Counted from the stretch's first letter, positions 24,421 to 36,699 are shown. The stretch: DNA of 64,000 bases from Adiantum capillus-veneris (GCA_014529385.2 CM043947.1:126020891-126084890); one strand, 5' to 3'. Notes: generated by a model not told the origin, from the letters alone. A program made the numbers and translations.

Positions 24421-25071
24421 GCGTGCAAATCCCTTAATGAATTGTCCTTGTATGTGCCTAAAGTAGTTGAGAGCTAGTTGGCATTTCATGTTTTGGCATA
24501 TCTAAGGACATATCCAAGAGATGGAATCTTGAACAAGGTTCTCATCAACAACTTGTTATGCTTTTAAGATCTCTCACAATGATGCAATGTAAGAGACCCC
24601 ATTCTAGATATGACATTTTTGCGATTTAACAACCTTTGACAACCAACCTCCCATAAATTAATTTTCCCATGTCTTTGACTTACCTCTTGAGTTATGATGC
24701 ATGTCCCTAAGTTGCAACCGCATGTGGAGGCCTTTGGTGGAGAGGTGATGAAAATTGGCTCATACAATTTTTCTACCACTTGCATGTCATTCGCTTCACA
24801 TCCGTCAATCATCCAAGTATAATGCTCTTGATCTGATGCATGTCATATTTGTTTGCCCTCATGTTTTCAATGCATGTATGGCCTCATCCACTTAAACTTA
24901 GTTACTTTACGCATTGAGCACATTGAAAAGGTGATTGCATTCACTGGAATGCCTTTGTGTAGTTGCATTTGCACAATCTACTAATGTAGACTTTCCTCAT
25001 GCCACACTAATATTTGAAGCTATCATTAGTGTAATACAAGCATTAAAAATCTCAAAAATAATGTCTCAATT
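24421..25071. other. No supported gene
   Basis: Only short frames. A minus-strand frame at 24564-24812 has no recognisable family. Confidence 0.5.
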
Positions 25072-25861
25072 TCAAAAGCTCAAAAATAAAAGCTTGCAAA
25101 TATAAAATCCCCGTAGATTCCTTGGATTAGGCCATGTCTTTATTACCTCTAACTTAGATGGATCCATACAGATAACATCATGAGAGATAATTTGACATAA
25201 GTATTGAATCTCTTGAAGGAAAAATTCACTCTTCTTCTGGTTGATAAAAAGCTTGTTCCCCCTCAAAGCTTGACAAATCACTTAGATATTCATAAAGACC
25301 GTACGTTGTACGGAACGCAATCTTTATGATATCTTCATTCACTATCCTTATTTGATGATAGCCACTTTTAAGGTCAATTCTAATGAAGTAGATCAAACCT
25401 TGTAGACTATCAAACAGGTCTTCTACCTGCGATATGAGAAATCTATTTTTGATAGTGATATGTTTTAGCACTCGATAGTCCACACACATACGGTATGTAC
25501 CATCTTTCTTTTTCACTAAAAGGACAGGAGAACAAAATGGAGAGGAGCTAGGCCTCACCATCTCTTTGTCTAACTATTCTTTTACTGGCCTCATGATCTT
25601 TTCTTGTTGAGCTTTGGAAACTCGATAAGGAGGCTTGCTAGGAAGTGAACTTCCTGGTAAGATCCCGATTCGATGATCACCATTCCCTTGTTTTGGAGGT
25701 AAGTCCAAAGGGATATCATTGATAAAAACATTTTGGAATCCATTTAGAAAATTAGACAAGTCTAACTCTTCTTGATTCCTACCATTTTCATTTGATAAAA
25801 CATTACGATCATTTAGAGACTCTTTAACAAAAATCATATACGCAGAAATTGAGCTTTTCAT
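25072..25861 (-). pseudogene. Ty3/gypsy reverse transcriptase fragment
   Basis: The minus strand shows the RT start (CSPVLLVKKKDGTYRMCVDY, then RIDLKSGYHQIRI and FRTTYGLYEY). It then jumps to NKLFINQKKSEFF and CQIISHDVICMDPSKLEVI, which lie beyond the YxDD site. The catalytic YxDD block is therefore deleted (near 25.25 kb). Upstream, 25574-25861 gives DHRIGILPGSSLPSKPPYRV, the usual lead into RT, and ends at a stop. It is a small isolated relic with no LTR visible. Confidence 0.8.
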
Positions 25862-28800
25862 TGACTTATCAAAAGCATGTGAATTTATAAATACATAAAG
25901 AGGATCTAGCCCATAATATAACTAGTTAACAAGTATTATAAAAAGATTATAAAGTTGGTAAAATATATAGTAAAAAACAAAAAAGAATATGATGAGATGG
26001 TTACAAGTAGGTCAATTAGTAACGGTCATAAATTTTGTTTTGTCCATGAGTTTTAAATCTATAAAGTAGAGATAAACCTAGTTGAAGATAAATAATAAAC
26101 GTGAAGAAACTCGATGTGGTTCTCGCATAAAGGAGACAGATGGGCCAAAATTTTGAAAAGCGGCCCTCACCATATATATGCATATACACATATTTGTTTG
26201 TGTGTGTGGGGGGGTATGTGTGTGTGTGTGTGTGTGTGTGATGCTATATTAAATTTAACACATATACACAAATGAACGTAATGTTCAAAAGACAACTGTC
26301 TTTAGATAAGTGGACAAAGAATTGTATTAAAATGACTCAATTCTAGATTCATTTATGTACAAAATAATAAGAATGACACATCATGTTCCTATACAAAATA
26401 AATACAATTGTGTCATTCATCCCAGTTGAATCAGATGAGCTCTTCAAAATCAGATAACAACTAAGCCAAAAGAACTCTTAAGTAGAGATAGAATTCTCAC
26501 CTACATCCATATAAATAAGACAACAGCTTTGTTAGCCTTGAATACATATTACAAGAGTTAGAAAACCTATCAATTGTTATCCATGTCCTCTTAAAAACAT
26601 TTTAGCTTGAATCTACTATCCTTTTTAGAGTATCAAATAGTGCAACTTATTTAGGAGACAATCAACCCTTCGAGAAGTAAGTAGATAAACGTAAAGAATT
26701 GTATTTCCACATGTTTTTATTGTAATCAAAAGGCCATTGCCTCTTCTGATCCAAGTGTCAAAAGATCCCCTTAATTTTAAATTGAATTTGTTGTGATCAG
26801 AAGGCCACCACCCCTTTGGATCCAAGTATCAAAAGACCCCTTTAATATTTCATCTATTTTAACGTGTGATGTATTCAAAAAATGATGTAAATTTTTGGAA
26901 TTACAAACCCAATATAAGGGCATCAAAAGGCCATTACCCCTTTGGATGCAAGTGTCTTGACAAATATTCATTCTAGTTTGTCAAATTAAGATTCTGTACA
27001 TTCAACCTTTTTGAATGAGCCATAACAAGGCCTGAGAGTAAACTTTTATGTAAGGCTAAAAGATAACCTATGAGTTTCAAATAAATCCATTTTATTGACC
27101 AAAGTATCAATCTTTAAAACACTAAGAGAACACAAATAATTGATTGGTCTTTCAAAGCCGATAATCGTCACTAAGCCAGTCTAATGTAAAGTTGGTTTCT
27201 AGCAAAATTTATAACCACCGGGAAAGTAATGTATGGCAATGAAGGGCAAGTACATGGTTAAGATGTACTAGATCAATGATTTCAATTAACCTTTTCAAAG
27301 AAGATCACTGAACATACCCCATCAAAATTAATCAAGCTAAAAAGGCCCCCATGTATGAATCATGCAAACACCAATATTGGCTACCAATTAAAGGACAAAA
27401 AAGTGATACATCAGCTAAGTAAGTCAGCAATTCAGTTTCATCAAACACCTAAGCCCCAAAAATTAGTAAGATATGAGGATGGGAGGTTCATAATAGTATC
27501 TCAAAACCATACTGCTTAACCATACCAAGATAAATGATAGGCATGCCATATTCTCGCCAGTGCATAAATAATGTCAGAGTAAGAACCCAGAGCATCGACT
27601 GATAACCATTTTGTATACAATCATTTAACATAAATTAAGGATCACAAGTATAAATATATCCAAGGGAACTAGTCTTTAAAGTGCCAATCAAGAAGCATCC
27701 TAGTGAGGGAACTCTAAAAAAAGTAAGGTCAGAAGTATAAATCCATCCAACGGAACTTTAGTCTCTAGAGTGCAAACCTAAAAAGCATCCTAGTGAGGCA
27801 ACTTCAATAAAGAATACCCTCACTCAATCAATCATCCAAAATTAGTTTCTGGTTGAGAGGCTATGAGCTAAAGAATCTCCAAAGTAAAAACACAGCAAAG
27901 CCAAATAGAGAAACTCCAATATTCAATGACTCAACTATTCATAGTAAAAACTCATCAAAATTTTCACATTCAACTCAGATGAGTTGAATAAAGGAGTATC
28001 ACTCATAAGGTATATCAACCAATGCTCATTATTTCAAAAATCATTAAAAGCCATGTAAAATCAAAGGAAAAATTCCCCAAACCATCAATAAAATTGCATG
28101 CCAAAATCTGCCACCTGAACAGTGGTCAACAGTGTTCAAGGTGCCTCATAAGGTATGTCAACCGATGCTCATTAGCTAAAGAATCAGTAAAATCTAGGCA
28201 AAATCAAAGGTAAAAACTCCCCAAACGTTAGTAAAATTGCATGCCAAAATTAACTGTAATGGTCAGCAAGTATTTGAAAATTGTATCAACCATAAGGTAT
28301 GACACCCAATAGTTTAAGCAATAGTTTAGGCCATCCATTTAAGCAATAGCATAAGTCACAAACTAAGGTCAAGACACAGCTAGAAAAAACTACCAGGTTC
28401 TCAACCTTAAGTAAAGGTCAAATTCTAAAAAGACCATATCATTATGCAAAAATAATATCACAGAACAAAACCCCTAGTTATAAGTGTAGGTCAAGAATCA
28501 CTAATCAACTTAATGACACCATGGCTCACCAATTTACCAACAAAAACCTATTTCTTTAAATATTTTATAACCGGCACTTGTGTATAGTTATTTAGTCAAC
28601 TTAGCAGATTACTCGTATTAAGTTTCTCAATTCATCAAGGTTGATTCTACATTCATAAGCTATGCTTGTTTGTTTTAAATCCGCACATAATTATCCCAAA
28701 ATCCCAGCAAGTGACCATTGAGAGGGAACTATCAATATGTTAAGAATCATAAAATCAAGTTTCAAAAACAGTATCATACTTTTTAGAGTCATACTTTGTC

Positions 28801-29550
28801 CAAAATTACAAGGAGGTTGTAGAGAAACTGTCATGAACAGGGCATCAGACAGCTCCCATAGCTAAGGATCTCAAAAATATTTGATCAATTTGTGCATCTA
28901 AGTAAAAACTCAGCTACAGTATTTTATAAAGAGTGCTCTTAACAAATAAATATTTATATCTTGTTTTCCAAAAATTAACTATAGATTTATATATGGTGTT
29001 CCCCCAAAGAAAATTTATTTTTTCAACAAGCAACAAATATCAAGCTCAAAAAGGATTGTTTAAGATCATTACTTCCAAGAGACTACAAACCAAGTGCCTA
29101 TCATGACAACCATTATACCTCAATTTATGCACAGTAAAATCTACCAAAGAAAGTTAGTAAATCATGACAATTTATTGAGATTTATTCAAGGAGGACATGA
29201 AGGAAAACCTGAGAGGTACCATTTGGTACCCCCATAATCATGTTGTAGGAGTAAATTGTAAGAAGACATGGCAAACCCTCCTCTATTTCAATTGTTTATG
29301 GAAAAAAAATGAAGTACAATGCTAAGTGAGGAAGAGAGAATCCCTCACCTGTCACATATAGCAGCACTAGATTAGTGGTTTCCAATTGGGTAGCATGAGA
29401 TATACCATGTTTTTGTGAGGATCCCTTGATAATTGGATAAAGAGATTCCATGCAAACTACAAAATCTCCACAATATCATAGTATTTAGGAGTACATAGTA
29501 AGCAAGGTCGACGAAGAATGAGCCAAGTTTCAAGCAAGTATGGGGGGGGG

Positions 29551-29589
<39 letters not shown>

Positions 29590-29718
29590 CAAGCAGGTAG
29601 AAAATTCCTAAATGATCAGCAACAACAATCAAGGATTTCAAAATAACGTGATCACACTATAATTTCAGGTTAATAACAATAGAACTGCAAAATAACCAAT
29701 ATTATGTTAATTGACATT
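25862..29718. other. AT-rich intergenic DNA with short repeats
   Basis: No gene is supported. It holds a GT tract (26214-26240); three copies of an aaggccat..cccctttggatccaag motif (26730-26955); a two-copy repeat with gcatcctagtgaggg (27650-27810); a three-copy repeat of about 143 bp starting cataaggtat (28004, 28147, 28291); and a G/GA tract (29540-29587). Confidence 0.6.
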
Positions 29719-29759
29719 CATCTTTTTTGACTTGCAAGGAGACTTGGAGACCGGCCAAA

Positions 29760-29841
29760 GGCCCGCCGGGCTAAGTAGTTAACCCGCCGGGCCCGCCGGG
29801 TAAAGCCACTTCCCCGCCGGGCCCGCCGTGGCTATATAAAG
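29760..29841 (+). promoter_or_regulatory. Left terminal GC-rich repeats and TATA motif
   Basis: Five CCCGCCGGG-type units, some joined as gcccgccgggcccgccggg, lie in otherwise AT-rich DNA. They are followed by ctatataaa (29832-29840), which faces the kinase gene. It could serve as both transposase binding region and promoter. Confidence 0.55.
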
Positions 29842-30029
29842 ACAACGCCGGTGCTTGTCTTTTTCACAAGAGAGGTACATTGAAAAGTCTTCTTCACCAA
29901 ACTTTATGGCAGCTTTCCACATTCTCAAAGCAGTGTAGCGGTAATTTTTTAATCCCTTCCTTATTTTATTGATGTTTTTTTGAGTTTTTTGTGTTAAAAC
30001 TTAAAGGTATAAAATTTCTTTTATCAAAT

Positions 30030-31130
30030 CATCGTACGTGGATGCACTGGCATATGGTTGCAATTGCCCCTAGGTGTGTCATTGCAAAAGTGTACGATGA
30101 TTATGTTTTATATTGCTCCCAGTCATTCATGCTTCGGCACATGGTTGCAATTGCGACTAGGTGTGTTGCTGCTAGATTGACGGTAGCATCTGTTTGAAAG
30201 AAGTCACCGTGCGTGGATGCACTGGCACATGGTTGCAATTGCGGCTAGGTGTGTCATTGCAAAAGCGTAGGGTGACTATGTTTTATGTTTCTCCCAGTCA
30301 TTCATGCTTCGGCACATGGTTGCAAATGCGACTAGGTGTGCTGCTGCTAGAATGACAGGAGCATCTGTTAGAAAGAACTCACCATCCGTGGATGCACTAG
30401 CACATGGTTGCAATTGCGGCTAGGTGTGTCATTGCAAAAACGCAAGATGACTATGTTTTATGTTGCTTCCCGTCATTCATGCTTCGGCACATGGTTGCAA
30501 TTGCGACTAGGTGTGTTGCTGCTAGAATGACGGTAGCATCTAATGCATGAATGTGTACTCAAATAATTTCATAATGTTTCATATGCTTGAATCTTAAAAG
30601 AAGACATCGTGCGTGGATGCACTAGCACATGGTTGCAATTGCGACTAGGTGTGTCATTGCAAAAGCGTAGGATGACTATGTTTTATGTTGCTCCCAGTCA
30701 TTCATGCTTCGGCACATGGTTGCAATTGCGACTAGGTGTGTTGTTGCTAGATTGACGGTAGCTTCTGTTTGAAAGAAGTCACCGTGCGTGGATGCACTGG
30801 CACATGGTTGCAATTGCGGCTAGGTGTGTCATTGCAAAAGCGTAGGGTGACTATGTTTTATGTTGCTCCCAGTCATTCATGCTTCGGCACATGGTTGCAA
30901 TTGCGACTAGGTGTGTTTCTGCTAGAATGACAGGAGCATCTGTTTGAAAAAACTCACCGTGCGTGGATGCACTGGCAAATGGTTGCAATTGCAGCTAGGT
31001 GTGTCATTGAAAAAGCGTAAGGTGACTATGTTTTATGTTGCTCCCAGTCATTCATGCTTCGGCACATGGTTGCAATTGCGACTAGGTGTGTTGCTGCTAG
31101 AATGACAGGAGCATCTGTTTGTAAGTTGTT
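30030..31130 (+). repeat. 175-bp tandem array upstream of the kinase
   Basis: Units start near gatgcactgg at 30041, 30216, 30391, 30616, 30791 and 30966, a period of 175 bp, with one interval of 225 bp caused by a 50-bp insertion (around 30545-30595). Each unit contains two copies of a shorter block, cacatggttgcaattgcg followed by ctaggtgtgt. The period is not a multiple of three and frames through it are not conserved, so it is non-coding. Confidence 0.9.
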
Positions 31131-31135
31131 GTACG

Positions 31136-32653
31136 GTGAGGCATACTGCACTTTTTCTTTCACGTAGAAAAGATCCAAATGGAGTGGCACATAGTTATAT
31201 TTCACAATGTGTTGTTTGCAATAATACCATTTCAGGAAAAATGGATCCTTCTGCTACTTCAGTGATAGAGTTCAAAAAGAAAATTAGACAATTGTTGATT
31301 ACAATCGTCAGTGCACTAGATCCCGACGATATAGCGCAGATTGTTGCAGATGAGTCTAGATTACAATCATTATACAGTGATATTTCCCGCAAAATTTTGT
31401 TGTTATATCCAGACAAAACAACCGAATCAATAATCTCATTACTGAGCAGTTGGGTGGGCAATTTGCCCAAGGTGGCCTCTGATTTGAAAGAGGAATGCCC
31501 TCAAGAAGTAGACAAGGGTAAGCTAGAGCATTGGAACGCGAGATGGAGAGCTAAAAAGGAGAGTTCAAGGCAAGCATCCCACATAGACACACAGTTTCGC
31601 CTAAGCAAGAAAATGCGAATGGCTATCACGAGAGTTATGGGGAGCAGCCAAGTTGGAGAACCGTTTATTGAGGAGGTTGCCATTGAGAAAACATCGGGTG
31701 CTACTGCTTCTGCCAGTCACCTGGAGAGCAGTATATACAATTCTGAATACAGTATGACTTTGGGCATTCCAAATAAGTCCATTAAGAAGATCAAGAAACT
31801 TGGGTCAGGGGCTTATGGCACAGGGTGGCAAGTTCAAATCAAAGGGATTAGTTTCCTTCCTGCAACGAATACTTATTGTGCCAAGGAGTTCAAAGGACAG
31901 GCCAAGCATCAGTGGAAAAGCTTTGCATCAGAAAGTGGAGTAGATCTCAACCATAGAGGGATTGTGAGGAGTATTGCCCACTCTGTAACGTTGCCATGGT
32001 TTCTGATATTCTCCTACTTCAATGGGGGAAATTTAGGTGATCTTATGGAGACAGTGCCCCTTCCACATGGCTCTTTCACGACGCTTGTAGCACATCAAGA
32101 GGGGAAAGGAAAGATCCCTAAAGACAAGAAAACACGTATCAAGAGCCTGTGCAATCATGCTCCCTCGTTGATCCGTGCCTTGGTGAAGGCATTGCGATTC
32201 TCACATGACGAGGGAGTGATCCACAATGATCTCCATCCATGGAACATCATGTTGGACTTTACCAAGGATCTCACTCCCCGTATTGGAATAATTGATTGGG
32301 GATTGGCTCTGCGTGTTGGCTTAGAGACACAAAAGACCAACAATACCGATGAAAACTGGCAAAAGCTTCATCCTTGGCGAGCTCCTGAGTTACTAGATGG
32401 CAAGAATTTATGCCCATGGACCAAGGCCACAGATGTGTACGCCATAGGATGGGTGATATGGCAATTTTGTAAGTTTTGTGGAGAGTTCTCTGACTACTAC
32501 AGCACAGATTGGTTCAAACATAAGGTTTCAGTGGAGGTACAAGCCATATCTAGGATTGTTGTGGAAGGTTGGGTGAGGAAGAAATCCACAGACAGAAAGA
32601 CCTTGGCACTTTTGGACGAAGAATTAGAAAGATTTGAAGCCCAGCCAGAATGA
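31136..32653 (+). CDS. Atypical protein kinase, transposon cargo
   Basis: An intact 505-codon frame. A more likely start is the second Met at 31241 (MDPSATSVIEF), because catttcag just before it looks like a splice acceptor. The N-terminal 200 residues match nothing I recognise. The kinase domain has a glycine loop GSGAYGTG (223-230), CAK with Lys250, IHNDLHPWN (catalytic Asp365, Asn370), IDWG in place of DFG (387-389), RAPE (415-418) and TDVYAIGWVIW (helix F). All core catalytic residues are present, with HND instead of HRD. The domain ends close to the stop at 32653. It is preserved while the neighbouring transposase is broken. Substrate unknown; serine/threonine specificity is likely but not shown. 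Confidence 0.8.
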   Translation: MRHTALFLSRRKDPNGVAHSYISQCVVCNNTISGKMDPSATSVIEFKKKIRQLLITIVSALDPDDIAQIVADESRLQSLYSDISRKILLLYPDKTTESIISLLSSWVGNLPKVASDLKEECPQEVDKGKLEHWNARWRAKKESSRQASHIDTQFRLSKKMRMAITRVMGSSQVGEPFIEEVAIEKTSGATASASHLESSIYNSEYSMTLGIPNKSIKKIKKLGSGAYGTGWQVQIKGISFLPATNTYCAKEFKGQAKHQWKSFASESGVDLNHRGIVRSIAHSVTLPWFLIFSYFNGGNLGDLMETVPLPHGSFTTLVAHQEGKGKIPKDKKTRIKSLCNHAPSLIRALVKALRFSHDEGVIHNDLHPWNIMLDFTKDLTPRIGIIDWGLALRVGLETQKTNNTDENWQKLHPWRAPELLDGKNLCPWTKATDVYAIGWVIWQFCKFCGEFSDYYSTDWFKHKVSVEVQAISRIVVEGWVRKKSTDRKTLALLDEELERFEAQPE

Positions 32654-32914
32654 TGCTTACGCCCTCCCTCTGAAATGAGTGTAGCCTTTTTTTTATGGAT
32701 ATATGATGTACTTTATTAAGCAGGGTTTTCTGAGACTTGTGACTTATAAAAGCACTTTTAAAAATTGGGTTTTATGCGCAATGGATGATGTATGAGTAAT
32801 AAAAACACTTTGTTATATCTCAATAGACAACAAATTTTCTATGAGTTTTGTTTTTTCTCTTAAGTTTCAAGCAATAAGCCACGTGGAGTCACTGGTTGTC
32901 ATTCATTGATTTAA

Positions 32915-33058
32915 AAAATGGTGGTTACTCTTATATCAATTGATTGTCATAAGATGGTGGTTATTCTAATATCAATTGATTGACGTAAAATGGTGGTTAA
33001 AATTATAGCAATTGATTGTCGTAAAATGGTGGTTACTCTTATAGCAATTGATTATCAT
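32915..33058. repeat. 36-bp tandem repeat between cargo genes
   Basis: Four copies starting aaaatggtgg (32915, 32951, 32987, 33023), each with a caattgatt block, in the intergenic gap upstream of the RING gene. Placement suggests a promoter-proximal repeat. Confidence 0.85.
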
Positions 33059-33086
33059 TAAGTTTGTATGCCGTAACTGAAGTATA

Positions 33087-34056
33087 GTGTTTAATCAGGA
33101 TATGGATAATGATAATCAAAGGGCTAAGCGCGCTTTTGAGAGTCTCAGATCCATGTGTCAAGGCAGTGGAGTGAACGACACCGCTCGAATTGCTGCTCGT
33201 TGCTCCCAGTGGGCCAACCCAGTGGGTACACAATGGAAAGAGGTGAACACTAGGATTGACCGAGAAAGGGTGAAATCCATATGGCCAGGCGTTGCAAATG
33301 ACAACATCAAGAAAGGCCGACTCAAGCTATCACAATGCATTAATGCAGACATACGAGACAATGGAGAGAACATATATCTCGATGTTATGGGTCATCCTAT
33401 GCATCATATGGATTGTCCATTGTGGTTTGCCAAGATGTTATACATGCATTATGTCTTGGGTGACAGTGGACTTTAGCTCAAGGACACCTCACATGACGGT
33501 TGAGGACATTCGCAGTACTGCAATCACCGTCACATGGCAAGAGATGTCATTGGCACTAGAAGGTGCATCAATGGAAGTGCATCAATTTAAGGAGGAGCTT
33601 CAAACTCAACTCAAGCAAGCATCACAAGCTACACAAGGCTCTCATGCAGAAGAAACCCTAAATAGAGACTTGCAAAGGGAGGTGAAGGTGCTATCTCGCC
33701 ACGTAAAAGAGTTAGAGGCGACTATAAAAAAACAAAATGCTGCCACATTGATTGAGCACCCAACATCTATTGAGGCCCCTCCAGCTTCTGGTGAGCACGG
33801 TGGTCCTTGCCCCATATGTAGATCATTCTTTCATGAGTGGTGTGGTCACTTCAGCTTGCCATGCGGACATATGTATCATATATCATGCTTGATGCAAAGC
33901 ATGATGAATAACTTTCATTGTGCTATATGTGAGTTTGAGATATCCAAAAAGCTATATGCAATGTTCAAAATGTCCGAAGACTATAATAAGCTTAAATGTC
34001 AGCGTGAACAGGAGAATGAAGATATTCTCACAAATGTTTCATTATCACTTGGATAG
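33087..34056 (+). CDS. RING-like zinc-finger protein, frame change inside
   Basis: The first frame (33087-33476) encodes a novel region including AFESLRSMCQGSG and WFAKMLYMHYVLG; its start may be the Met at 33102 (MDNDNQ), after an aatcag acceptor-like site. It stops at 33474-33476, but coding continues in the next frame from about 33460 (WVTVDFSSRTPHMTVEDI) to 34056. The second part has a predicted coiled coil (LNRDLQREVKVLSRHVKEL) and a C-terminal RING-type pattern CPIC, WCGH, PCGHMYHISC, CAIC (33808-33930). RING domains commonly act as ubiquitin ligases. Either a one-base frameshift or an unseen intron joins the halves. It follows the kinase by about 0.45 kb on the same strand. Confidence 0.6.
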
Positions 34057-34343
34057 ATTTTGTAACATTTGATAACATTGACTCGTTGTCTTGCGAGAAT
34101 TTATTAGTGAATTGTGAATTGTTTTCTCTTCAGCTTCAATTATGATATGTGATAATGCAACGATTTGTTAGGGCTTTGTATATTATGAAGCTTTAATAGT
34201 GATTTGTGGCCTTGTAAAGGTTTTTAAGGGCTTCGTTTATTATTAAGCAAATGTCTAAACCTTAAACTAAATATAAAAAAAAGCTTATAAGATAAACAGT
34301 TTCTGAACTTAAGCAAAAATCACTCAATGGATTCGATAATCTA

Positions 34344-36562
34344 TTAATTAAACCACCGTCGCTTGCTGCGACGGGTCAAAGTTGGTTCAATTTCCAAATT
34401 CTCTTCAATCTCTTCTAAAGTACATGTAGTTTCTACTTCATGAGATTCCCCTTGCAGCTCACTGTCTTCGTCCACCTCATCATTGGTTACATCATAAGTC
34501 CAGCGCGGCATCTCCTCTTTGTAGTTCTCAGCTTGCACTCTTGCCAATAGCCGATGGTTGCAGTACATATACACCAATTTTTTAGCTCTTGAATTTAGAA
34601 GGCGGTTTCTGATGGTGGAATGTACATATTTATATGTACTCCAGTTTCTCTCAGAACTTGAATTGGATGCACATTGGGCTAGGATTCTAACAGCTAGGCG
34701 TTTAAGGGTGGGTGCACTACCACCATTCATCATCCACCACTTCCACGTTGGTTGCTCCGTGGCAAGTTTCTGCACAAATTCTGTACCAAACTTACCCTCT
34801 TTGAGTTTAAACTTCGTAAGATCAGTAACAGTTGATGCATGCTCATCAGGATCATCATAAAACCTGCCTATCACATCATAAAAGTCTTCCAGCACCTCCT
34901 CATCAAGTTTGTCTATTTCCATTGCCCAATACTCTGGATCCAATAAGAAAGCTACGCTGTGTAGTGGACTATGTGCTCCAACCCATCGACCATGCACATA
35001 CTTTCTCAAAATTTCTCTCCTCTTTTGAGTGAATGGTGTCTTCCAAGGCTTCACAATTGGCTCCTGGGGCTCCTCTGGATTTGCAAGGCTTTCTTGAACA
35101 GTCCACCAAGCCATCCACACCTTACCTATGTTAGGCAAGGCAGAATCCAGTTGGCGTAATGCGAGCATAATGGGCATCATGACATTGTGCACATCCACCA
35201 CATCATCCCAGAAGTGGCGATCAGCTAGTAGATCTCTGATCACCCCTATTTTGCTTTTTATCTTCTCCCTTTGACCAGCCTCCCATTCTGAAAAAGTGGC
35301 ACAAACAAATGTCTCCATCACAGCATTCTTATTTTTTATTAGTGATTCTACCATATAGTAGTTGGTGCAGAATCTAGTTTCGCACGGCAGTTTTAACATA
35401 GTAGACATCCTCTGACGGTACATGTCAAGAACCCTCTGACGCTTCAAAACAAACTTGACTATTAAGTGAGCATTGTCTACTATCCATTTGAACCACTCTA
35501 TGTCCTCCCTCTTGTACCAATCTTGCAATACCAAGTTCAAGCTGTGTGTACTGCAACCAGCACTATAATTCCCTGCAATTTTTGGCATTGTCCATGATTA
35601 CTTGGAAAACATTTTCTTTTCCAAGTTCCTCAACTGCATCGGCAATGATGTCAGCTATAAAACTGCCAAACTTTATTTGACCAGAGCTATCCACAGCTTT
35701 GATAAAACATTCACCACGAGGACATACAAGCATGATGTTGATCAATGGACGCCTTTGAACGTTGGACCAACCATCAGTAACTATGGTGTATCCAGATTGT
35801 TCTATTGCATTTAATATTACCCTTTGAATATCCTGTTGTGTGCTTGTGTAAAATTTATCCAACAGCACCATACTCCCCAATGCGTTTCCAAGCTGACTTC
35901 CATGCATCACAGGTGACAATGGCCAATGATCCCCCAGTGAAATAGACGGCTTTAGCTAGTGCAAGTTGTGCTTCTTCTAAGGCAAGTGTTTTGAAGCTCG
36001 TCTATAAGCTAACCTGTCTACTTTTTGACGATCCTACCTGAAAGTCAGGAGATCCATGGTTTGGAGGAGTACTTCCATCGATATGAGAAGTTGGTTCCCT
36101 ACTTTGAGTGCTTCCATTGGTGGGCGTTACACCCAATGATCCCTCATACTGGTTTGATCTTATCGATACGGGGGTGTGATGGTCGAAAGTAGAGAGTTTT
36201 GATCTTTTGCTCGTGGAAATTAGCTTACCAATTAAAGCTTTTAAGAGCATAGCTGCTTCTTCTGCACCTAAGCCCTTGCACTTTCCTCCTTGAATTCTGG
36301 TATTGCCACCTAGCAAATGATCCCTTATTCTTGGTGCTCCTCCAGATTTCTCTTTGCCACAGAAGTTACACTTCCAATCTTGATACTTATTTAAATTTGT
36401 GGCAAAATTCCACTCGGGTCCTGGACTTTTTCCACCTACCTTTCGCTTGCCCTGCGAAGTGGTGCCCTGCGAAGCAGGACCTGGCATCGAGGTAGGAGGT
36501 CTCCTCAAGGAAGCCAGGCTTGGGACACCAACACCACCGCTGACATTCCCGGTGGAAGACAT
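34344..36562 (-). pseudogene. hAT-family transposase with BED finger (interrupted)
   Basis: Part 1 (36002-36562) has a BED-type zinc finger: CNFCGKEKSGGAPRIRDHLL. An in-frame TAG (36002-36004) follows, after which the same frame continues with LEEAQLALAKAVYFTGGSLA. A frame change then leads to part 2 (35563-35919) with IVTDGWSNVQRRPLIN and VIMDNAKNC, the DUF659-type core carrying catalytic Asp residues. Another frame change near 35.57 kb leads to part 3 (34344-35588) with AGCSTHSLNLVLQDW and the hAT dimerisation motif SSSERNWSTYKYVHS. Introns could explain some changes, but coding continues directly after the TAG, so I read this as decay. The gene faces the kinase and RING genes. Confidence 0.85.
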
Positions 36563-36699
36563 ACTTATTGGATGCCTGCAATACCAATAAACATAGCTCA
36601 GTATGCTATCTCTTCTTTCAAGTATTATTCAAACCAAACATTAGTGATCAATCACACACAAGCGTAGTAGTGAAGCCTGAAGGGAATAACCTCAATCTA

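Noticed and set aside
29991-30197. Open frame inside the 175-bp array
   Set aside because: The repeat period is not a multiple of three and the frame is not kept in the next units.
30030-31130. CRISPR-like array
   Set aside because: Whole 175-bp units repeat without short repeat and variable spacer structure, and the context is a plant transposon.
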